Under the pieces are notes generated by a model. That model made no database searches, was not told where the DNA came from, and was given only the letters and a program-made list of their open reading frames with translations. From contig PYST01000620.1 of NCBI GenBank assembly GCA_003049485.1, positions 1 through 11,826 on the forward strand: a DNA stretch of 11,826 bases. Direction: 5' to 3'. This document shows positions 6,414 to 11,826 of the stretch, in pieces; position 1 is the stretch's first letter; each line of letters begins with the position of its first letter. The position numbers were made by a program, and so were the translations under genes. Source of the DNA: Ophioceras dolichostomum (taxonomy: Eukaryota > Ascomycota > Sordariomycetes > Magnaporthales > Ophioceraceae).

Positions 6414-8375
6414 ATGCCTGAGCCGGTAAAATATCGCTCCCTCGGCCCAGACGAGATACGACTACTACGTTTCACAGGCAGACGGCATGATCCGTCTCAC
6501 CCCGACGACTCTCCAATCGTGGAGCTCGAGCTCGAGCACCACAACCGCCACTCGCTCCCGCCGTACTCGGCCCTCTCATACGCATGGGGCGGCGCGCATC
6601 TCACCAAGCCGATCATTGTCGGCGGGCGGACTTGCGAAGTCGGCGTGTCTGCCGCGGAAGCTCTCTTCCAGCTGCAAGAGGCGATCATCAGAGCAACAGA
6701 CAGATCCTCCTCGTCAGCTCAAGAGGAAGCAGTGCCGGCATCGCCGCCGCCGCGGAACTTGATCTGGATCGACCAGCTATGCATCAACCAATCCGACGAA
6801 GCCGAGAAGTCGTCCCAAGTGCAGCTTATGCGGCATATTTACGAGGACGCAACCGAAGCGATCGTCTGGCTAGGTCCCGCTGATGATGACTCCGAGGCAC
6901 TGACCTCGCATCTCCGCGTGCTCAGCGACGTCATTAGTGAAGGCGACATCAACTTCGCACTTGAGATGCACGCCGACGCGTCCTACCGCGCCGCAGTCAA
7001 CAGCGCCTGGCACCGGTTCTGCGAAAAGCCGTACTGGAAGCGCATGTGGGTGATTCAGGAATTCGCCGTGGCCCAGACGGTGCGCATCCTCATGGGGTCC
7101 ACGTTCCTCCCCCACGTGGCGCTCACCCGGGCACTTCGGTTCGCGAACCGACTTCTCGGGGTGGGCGACCCGCTCGAGATCCCCCCGGAACGGAAAGAAC
7201 TCGCCGTCGTCGTGGCGGCTATGTACAAGACGCCCGCGACGAGTTATGCGGAGTCCGTCGCGGCACACAGGGCGCGGTTCCGAAACGACGACGAAATGTC
7301 TCGCCGGCCGCTCCTGGGGGTCCTCGTCGCGGCGGTCGTGCTGGAGGTGGACTATAACTACCGGCTCACCACAGATCACAGAGACCGCATATTCTCGCTG
7401 GTACACCTCGCGGTAGACGCGGAGGAGTGGCTTACTGTTTTCCCCGACTATAGCATGACCTGTCAGCAGGTGTACGAAGAGGCGGCGTTCCGCTTCTTGG
7501 AGCAGGGTTGGATCGACGTGCTGAGCTATGTGCAGTTCCCCAAGGATCTTGGGGATCTGCCCAGCTGGGTACCAGACTGGAGCATGCGTGTCCGCTGGCC
7601 ATGCTGCAGTGCGCCGTGGTACAACGAGTTCTCTGCTTCATCCGCCATAGGGACTGGGTGGTGGCAGGAGGAGAAGGAGGGGTATAGGCAAGTCATCAAG
7701 AGGGTTGGGGATTATGGGAAGAGGTTGTCGCTCCGCGGGTTCAGGGCCGACAAGGTATCGCATGTCGGGGAGGTATTGTGGGATCCGGATTGGCTGAAGC
7801 CGCTCGACCTTCAGGCGGCGAGGGGCTTCGTGGAGAACATACTAGGCCTCTGTCGGAGCTCGCCCCGGATAGGGTCGACAGAAGAGACGACGGCAACGGC
7901 GCGCATAGCCCGAGTAGACGGATGGGGCAAGATGCGTACAGATCCGTTTTGGCCTGCTTACTGCCTCGCGACCTACAGAAACGCGATGAGCCTGCTGGAT
8001 GGTGCCGTTGAGGCCGCAGCGGCTGTGACACACAACGAGGGAGCTGAGCAACCAGGAGACACCCGTGCGGTGGCTTCGGGTATGGCAGTTTCCATAGACG
8101 CTCGCGACTTGCACCAGCCGACCTTTCTCAGAAAGTTGAAGAACCTACACTCGAGACGGCCGTTCATCTCGGCCACGGGGTGGGTTGGTCTTTGTCCTGA
8201 GTCGGCAAAGCCTGGAGACGAGATATATGTGTTTCTGGGAGGCAAGGTCCCGTACATCGTGCGACCTTGTGGTGACAGGACGTTCAGCTTGGTCGGAGAG
8301 ACATTTGTCCACGGCATAATGTACGGCGAGCTGAGACAGGGGGATGTGGACATTGAAGAGATTATACTTGTGTAG
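6414..8375 (+). CDS. HET-domain (heterokaryon incompatibility) protein
   Basis: This is an uninterrupted 653-codon gene with an ATG in good fungal context (A at -3). The N-terminal HET domain spans roughly residues 50-217 and has the family's landmark blocks: YSALSYAWG (51-59), LIWIDQLCINQSDEAEKSSQ (starting at 116), HIYEDATEAIVWLG (141-154) and PYWKRMWVIQE (206-216). A mid-protein LPSWVPDWS motif and a C-terminal FLGGKVPYIVRP...YGE segment are also typical of full-length fungal HET proteins. HET domains trigger growth arrest or cell death when fungi sense non-self. The remainder of this protein has no recognisable NACHT, WD40, ankyrin or TIR partner, so what it senses is not visible. It is cytosolic by absence of signal peptide or membrane span. 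The following DUF1989 gene starts 283 nt downstream on the same strand. No truncation or frameshift is seen. Family confidence is very high; the specific role is unknown. Confidence 0.95.
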   Translation: MPEPVKYRSLGPDEIRLLRFTGRRHDPSHPDDSPIVELELEHHNRHSLPPYSALSYAWGGAHLTKPIIVGGRTCEVGVSAAEALFQLQEAIIRATDRSSSSAQEEAVPASPPPRNLIWIDQLCINQSDEAEKSSQVQLMRHIYEDATEAIVWLGPADDDSEALTSHLRVLSDVISEGDINFALEMHADASYRAAVNSAWHRFCEKPYWKRMWVIQEFAVAQTVRILMGSTFLPHVALTRALRFANRLLGVGDPLEIPPERKELAVVVAAMYKTPATSYAESVAAHRARFRNDDEMSRRPLLGVLVAAVVLEVDYNYRLTTDHRDRIFSLVHLAVDAEEWLTVFPDYSMTCQQVYEEAAFRFLEQGWIDVLSYVQFPKDLGDLPSWVPDWSMRVRWPCCSAPWYNEFSASSAIGTGWWQEEKEGYRQVIKRVGDYGKRLSLRGFRADKVSHVGEVLWDPDWLKPLDLQAARGFVENILGLCRSSPRIGSTEETTATARIARVDGWGKMRTDPFWPAYCLATYRNAMSLLDGAVEAAAAVTHNEGAEQPGDTRAVASGMAVSIDARDLHQPTFLRKLKNLHSRRPFISATGWVGLCPESAKPGDEIYVFLGGKVPYIVRPCGDRTFSLVGETFVHGIMYGELRQGDVDIEEIILV

Positions 8376-8658
8376 GGTAGTTCAGACATAGTAGTATTGT
8401 TCCACGACGAGGTTGGGCATTGTGCCTGGATGGCGAGCCCAGTCGCGACTCGTGAGTAGGGGGTACGGTGCCTAACCCTGTATCTCGCACCGTGCCCAAC
8501 GTGATGGGGCGGGGTTTCGCCGGGCTCGGACAGCGACCCCGAGGCATTTAAAGAATTGCACCTCTTTGTAACCTACTGCCTATCGCGTGTAGATAGGCTT
8601 CTCTCCTCGTGGGGATCGTCAAAACTGACGTGAATGCTTAGGCTTGGGGGTTGAAACA
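8376..8658 (+). other. HET 3' flank and DUF1989 promoter interval
   Basis: This 283-nt interval separates two plus-strand genes. It contains a strong inverted repeat at 8461-8497 but no open frame of interest. The DUF1989 start at 8659 has a fungal-type ACA just before the ATG. Confidence 0.5.
8461..8497 (+). repeat. Strong hairpin 86 nt after the HET stop codon
   Basis: gggtacggtgc (8461-8471) pairs with gcaccgtgccc (8487-8497). This gives 11 paired positions with one U-G wobble and a 15-nt loop. The placement suggests a 3'-UTR structure in the HET mRNA, but no function can be read from the sequence. Confidence 0.55.
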
Positions 8659-9777
8659 ATGGCTAGAGCTGATGCAGCGACGGCAGTGGCAGCCGAGAGA
8701 CTGGCGGCGAGGGGGCCGATCCCGGAGCCCGTGCCGGCTTATCTGCCGACTGCCGGATCGGCGCTGACCGTCGACAGGGCCCTTTACGAAACCATCCGCT
8801 CCGCACCCCGATCTCCCATCCAGGAGTTCACTATCCCTATCCGCTCGGGTAGAGCATGGACCGCACCGGCTGGGTCGATCGTCAGGATCAGCACGCCTGA
8901 AGGACCCCAGGTCGGCAAGTGTTTCTCGGCCCCCCACCGTCCCAACCACCACATTCATACACACATGCATGCACACACACACCAAAGCCGCAAAGCGCTA
9001 ACAATCTCAGCCATGAGCTTGTAGGTGACCTGAACATCTGGAACTCTCACAACCCCCGCGAGCGCTTCTGGGCCAGCCGCACCAAGCAGCTGCACGCCTC
9101 GCACGTCTCAACTGGCGACCGGCTGTGGTCCTGCCTACCCTACATGCGGCCACTTTGCACCATCATCGCCGACACTCTGTCCTGGTACGGCGTGGACGAG
9201 CACGGCGGTCGGGTGCACGACCTGCTGGGCACGCGGTGCGACCCCTACATCAACACGCTGCTGAGCGGGGGCGCTAGTAGCTACGACTTCCACTGCCACT
9301 CGAACCTGACGCGCGCCGTGCTCCCCTTCGGCCTGACCGAGGGCGACGTGCACGACGTTATCAACCTGTTCCAGGTCACCGGCCTGGATGAACGGGGGAG
9401 GTATTTCATGAACCCTTGCCCGGCGCGGGAGGGGGATTATATCGAGTTTTTGTGCGAGCAGGATGTTTTGATGGCGTTGAGTGAGTGACTCCTCACAGCC
9501 CACTTCAGTTCTCTCGGATGGTAAACGACGCTAACAAGAGGGGTTTGTGGCCTGCACAGGCACGTGTCCGGGAGGCGATCTCTCGCTGTGGGGCTTCGGA
9601 GGGGCAAGCGAGAAGGAAATGATCAAGTGCTGCAGGCCGCTGAAAGTCGAGGTATTCCGCCTCGAGGATGGCGGGCTTCTGAAGGAAAGCGGGTGGAAGC
9701 CGGCTGAGAAGTCGGCCTATGCTGGGAAACATGGCATGAATGTCCCGTTGGGTGAATGTGGGGGAAAGCCCCAGTGA
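8659..9777 (+). CDS. DUF1989 (urea-carboxylase-associated) family protein, three exons
   Basis: Exons 8659-8914, 9025-9480 and 9560-9777 encode 309 residues. The DUF1989 fold is recognised from SGRAWTAPAGSIVRI (63-77), EGPQVGDLNIWNSHNPRERF (81-100), SYDFHCHSNLTRAV (171-184), RYFMNPCP (211-218) and ALSTCPGGDLS (236-246). Bacterial relatives sit beside urea/guanidine carboxylase genes, and two of them form carboxyguanidine deiminase, which feeds allophanate hydrolase. Fungal members have no firmly assigned reaction, and no carboxylase or hydrolase gene is present here, so substrate is not assigned. The N-terminal 55 or so residues are an Ala/Pro-rich extension before the domain. No signal peptide or membrane span is seen. 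The ATG chosen is the first in frame. Intron 1 uses a GC donor, intron 2 a standard GTGAGT donor, and splicing both restores continuous family sequence. Confidence 0.92.
8915..9024 (+). other. GC-AG intron 1 of the DUF1989 gene (110 nt)
   Basis: The donor is GCAAGT and the acceptor TTGTAG, with a CTAAC branch site at 8998-9002. Joining at these points splits a Gly codon (G|GT) and gives PQVGDLNIWN, the expected family sequence. The nearest GT alternative (donor at 8919, acceptor after 9010) would insert four residues (NHEL plus a shifted VG) and place the acceptor only about 8 nt from the branch site. A CA-rich run (about 8959-8985) fills the middle. Confidence 0.75.
9481..9559 (+). other. 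Intron 2 of the DUF1989 gene (79 nt)
   Basis: The donor is GTGAGT, the branch site CTAAC (9531-9535) and the acceptor GCACAG. It splits a Ser codon (A|GC) and joins LMAL-S to TCPGGD. Without splicing the frame ends at a TGA inside the donor region. Confidence 0.85.
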
Positions 9778-10394
9778 CCAGGTCGGGGAAGAGTAGACTA
9801 TCTCCTGCTTCAGGGAGAGTGCATTTATCTAGGTGCCAAAGCCACCCGACATATATTATGATCACGGCCACAAGATCGGCGCTGGAAGTCATCGGCCACT
9901 CTTTTTAGTCATGACTTCCCACTCGCCGAAGTGGACTGACTACCCCAATCATCGTAGCTCCTCACCTGTCCTGGGCGACTCAGCTTCGCTCTCCTTCACC
10001 CCTCACAACCTCGTGTCGCCGCTCCCTGCTGGAGTTGAGCTCCTGATGCGCTCGTAGTTCCGATTGGCTCTGATCACCACTGCTTCGTCGTGAGTGCTAC
10101 TCCCGGTAGTGATGGCCACGGCATCAGCGGCCATTGCTAAAACGATAAGAGGCGGGGTCTCCACGTCGCCTGTAGGCACAGAACCGGAGCCTGAGCCGCA
10201 GCCGCCGCAAGCCGTATAGAGTGCCCCGCCGCCAGGCTGAGATTCCCACGGCGCGAGCATCCCAGCTCCACCGCTTAGAGCCTGACGCCGCGGCGGGCAG
10301 CCGCTGTTGTTGCTCTTTGATGTTGCCGTTGCTGTTGCGGGTTGGAGCACGCCTGTAGCGTTTTGACTCTCTACTGTGTTGAAGAATGTGAAGC
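9778..10394. other. Intergenic stretch between convergent genes
   Basis: I see no supported gene. A 131-codon minus frame (10003-10398) begins without ATG, is Gly/Ser/Thr-rich and carries no domain, and a 74-codon plus frame (9833-10057) is equally featureless. The region is the shared 3' flank of the plus-strand DUF1989 gene and the minus-strand Ig-like pseudogene. A diverged continuation of the latter's tail cannot be excluded. Confidence 0.45.
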
Positions 10395-11556
10395 TCAAAT
10401 CTTTGCAAAGAGTCTTCGACCTTTATTATGAATTGTCACAACGATGTTTTGCTTCGCTGACTCGCCGCCGGTTGTGGCCATACCAATACCCACTGTCTGT
10501 TCGTGCACTGCCACATCGCCGCCATGTCTACCGGTCTCGCTGATCTCTTGCACCCCTGCTTGTGTCCTGTTCTCTTTGGGGCCTTCTACAGGCAGATCAA
10601 GGTCGCTCGCTCGTGCGGCCGCGGTCGCCACAACCCCGGATCCGCGTCGCGACGTTGGGGCGCGCAGCCCTTCGAGCTCTGGGTTCTCAGCGCCGCCTGT
10701 CGTGCCGCCAACGGCGGTCGCCCCGATGTTGTTTTTGCCCGCCTCTGGATCTTGTATTTTGGTCTCGGCTGGCTTCGCGATTAGCTAATAGGCACCCTGC
10801 ACGGCGGCGAAGGCGAGCGAGACGGCGAGGACGAACCCCACTGCTATGCTTGGTATTCCACCAGGTCCCAGTGTAGAGTCGGGGCTAGACGGCGAAGTTG
10901 TGTCGCCGTCAGTTCTGCTGTTGGTGCCGTTGTTGTTATTGTCGTCGTCCAACTGTCGGCTGATGAGCGGCGGGTAGGAATGCTTCACGAGCTCGACTGG
11001 CGGCGGAGGTGATTCGTCGTTGACTTTGACGTAGGGCCCACTCGCGAAGGGCTCTATTGTGAACGAGTGTGACCATCAGGAAGAGCGAGTCTCAACCAGG
11101 CCGGAGATGCGGGCTTCGGTAGCGTAAATGGCGTGCTAGCCGAGGTGGCGAGGGACGTACCACTCGTTCGAGAGGGCGCTTGGGTCGGCACCATCTAGAG
11201 CGAATCAATGGGCATAGGGGCAGATCTGTCAGGCAAAAAAGATCCCTAGCTCCGGGTTGGGAACGACGGGTGTCATCGATCTCACCTGTGATGATCCACT
11301 CGTCTCGATCAGTCATTGCTATGTCACGCCCTTTCCAGCCCATCAGCATCAGCGTGGTTGGGCCAGCCCTCTCGTGAACGGTTCCCCGAACCCATTCGAT
11401 CCTAAATAGCTCACCGGCTCGGATGACTTGGTTCGCCCTAGGTGCTCGTAGAGAATGGAAGACCTCGATCGTGTCCTAGAGGACGCAACGGATCGAGAGA
11501 AGCCATAGGAAGCCGAGGATAGCAACCGAGTCCACTCTTCTTCCGCAGGACAACAT
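10395..11556 (-). pseudogene. Ig-like (Kre9/Knh1-type) type I membrane protein gene with four in-frame stops
   Basis: Exons 11556-11286 and 11194-10395 give one continuous frame of 356 codons before the terminal TGA. A signal peptide (VAILGFLWLLSIRCVL, about 11-26) is followed by DTIEVFHS and ANQVIRAGELFRIEWVRG, which matches the start of the fungal Kre9/Knh1-like or Ser-Thr-rich surface domain, then GPTTLMLMG. After the intron the domain closes with SNEWYVPRHLG, HAIYATEAR and WSHSFTIEPF. A PPPVEL linker and an Asn/Ser/Thr-rich stalk precede a hydrophobic span (IPSIAVGFVLAVSLAFAAVQ, about 205-224) and a polar cytosolic tail of about 130 residues. Stops interrupt the frame at codon 27 (TAG, 11478-11476), 110 (TAG, 11138-11136), 130 (TGA, 11078-11076) and 227 (TAG, 10787-10785). 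Coding character continues across each, so this is best read as a full-length gene inactivated by nonsense changes. Each stop could derive from CAG or CGA by a single C-to-T change. The specific family name is tentative. Confidence 0.68.
11195..11285 (-). other. Intron of the Ig-like pseudogene (91 nt)
   Basis: The donor is GTGAGA and the acceptor CGCTCTAG, with a CTGAC branch candidate 37 nt before the acceptor and a T-rich run upstream of it. It splits an Asp codon (G|AT) and links DEWIIT to DGADPSAL, bringing the two exons into one frame. Confidence 0.65.
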
Positions 11557-11826
11557 GGGAGCCCCGCAGTACTTTGAAAACGACGGAAGGACGGTTATAG
11601 TATGGCAAAGTTTGTTCAACTTCCACGTGCATGTGAGGCGAGCCCCACCGCGCATCGAGAATTGGCTGCACGAAGTTGTTGATGATGCGGCGGCAAGAAC
11701 TAGAGGGTTTGGGATCTTGGTCAGGTCCAAGGGTCCCCAGAATCGAGCGACGTGAGCGAGAGAGGCGACTGTGGCAGGAAAATGGAGGGTATGCGCTCAT
11801 GCGGCTGATCAAATTGTGGTGGCGCC
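11557..11826. other. 5' flank of the Ig-like pseudogene to window end
   Basis: No independent gene is supported. The minus frame stays open upstream of the chosen ATG to about 11775, so the start could lie further upstream. The signal peptide directly after the ATG at 11556 makes that start the better choice. A weak minus-strand TATAAC is near 11600. Confidence 0.4.

Noticed and set aside
6870..7406. 178-codon open frame on the minus strand inside the HET gene
   Set aside because: It lies wholly antisense to a strongly supported coding region of biased GC content and has no recognisable motif, so it is a shadow frame.
10444..10788. 114-codon plus-strand frame, Ser/Pro/Val-rich and secretory-looking
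   Set aside because: It is antisense to the cytosolic tail of the Ig-like pseudogene, which keeps a longer continuous frame matching the upstream exon. It also has no partner exon.
10785..10841. A 57-nt GT-AG candidate intron that would remove the fourth pseudogene stop in frame
   Set aside because: It would delete the membrane span, its donor (GTGGGG) is poor and no branch motif is seen.
11088..11219. A GTACGT donor just after SNEW (minus strand) with an AATAG acceptor that would splice out two of the pseudogene stops
   Set aside because: The resulting 107-nt intron puts the downstream stalk and membrane span out of frame and creates an immediate TGA. The skipped segment also looks like genuine domain sequence ending in HSFTI.

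Overview
The window looks like nuclear DNA of a filamentous ascomycete (Pezizomycotina, probably Sordariomycetes). The grounds are short spliceosomal introns with GTAAGT/GTGAGT/GCAAGT donors and CTAAC/CTAAT/CTGAC branch sites, a Tad-type LINE, a HET-domain gene, small secreted cysteine-rich protein architecture, and intergenic GGTAGGTA/TACCTACC tracts. No bacterial-style operons, CRISPR arrays, tRNA or rRNA genes are visible. The species call is inference.

Layout. 1-1149 (+): the 3' end of a Tad-like non-LTR retrotransposon (RNase H domain, C-terminal tail, 3' UTR with stem-loop, (CTA)12 tail), broken in frame at a single N (517). 1150-1795: gene-free, with GGTAGGTA tracts. 1796-3191 (-): a type II single-pass membrane protein gene spread over three reading frames, so a pseudogene or sequence with two indel errors. 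3192-4184: gene-free. 4185-4713 (-): a complete three-exon gene for a 107-residue secreted protein with 12 mature cysteines in two tandem copies of one cysteine module; its last exon is only 52 nt. 4714-6413: gene-poor DNA with an 18-bp perfect palindrome, hairpins and TACCTACC tracts. 6414-8375 (+): an intact, intronless 653-residue HET-domain gene. 8659-9777 (+): a three-exon gene for a 309-residue DUF1989 (urea-carboxylase-associated) protein whose first intron is best explained as a GC-AG intron. 9778-10394: nothing convincing. 10395-11556 (-): a two-exon gene for a secretory, Ig-like (Kre9/Knh1-type) type I membrane protein, carrying four in-frame stop codons, each explicable by one C-to-T change.

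How the pieces relate. The two intact plus-strand genes (HET regulator of allorecognition/cell death; DUF1989 nitrogen-metabolism-like enzyme) are tandem but have no demonstrated functional link. Around them lie three minus-strand genes for surface or secreted proteins, two of them apparently broken. Together with the LINE remnant this suggests a rapidly evolving accessory region, but I see no proof of a dedicated new system. The best leads are the tandem cysteine-module protein, the nonsense-riddled but otherwise well-preserved Ig-like receptor-type gene, and the HET-DUF1989 pair.
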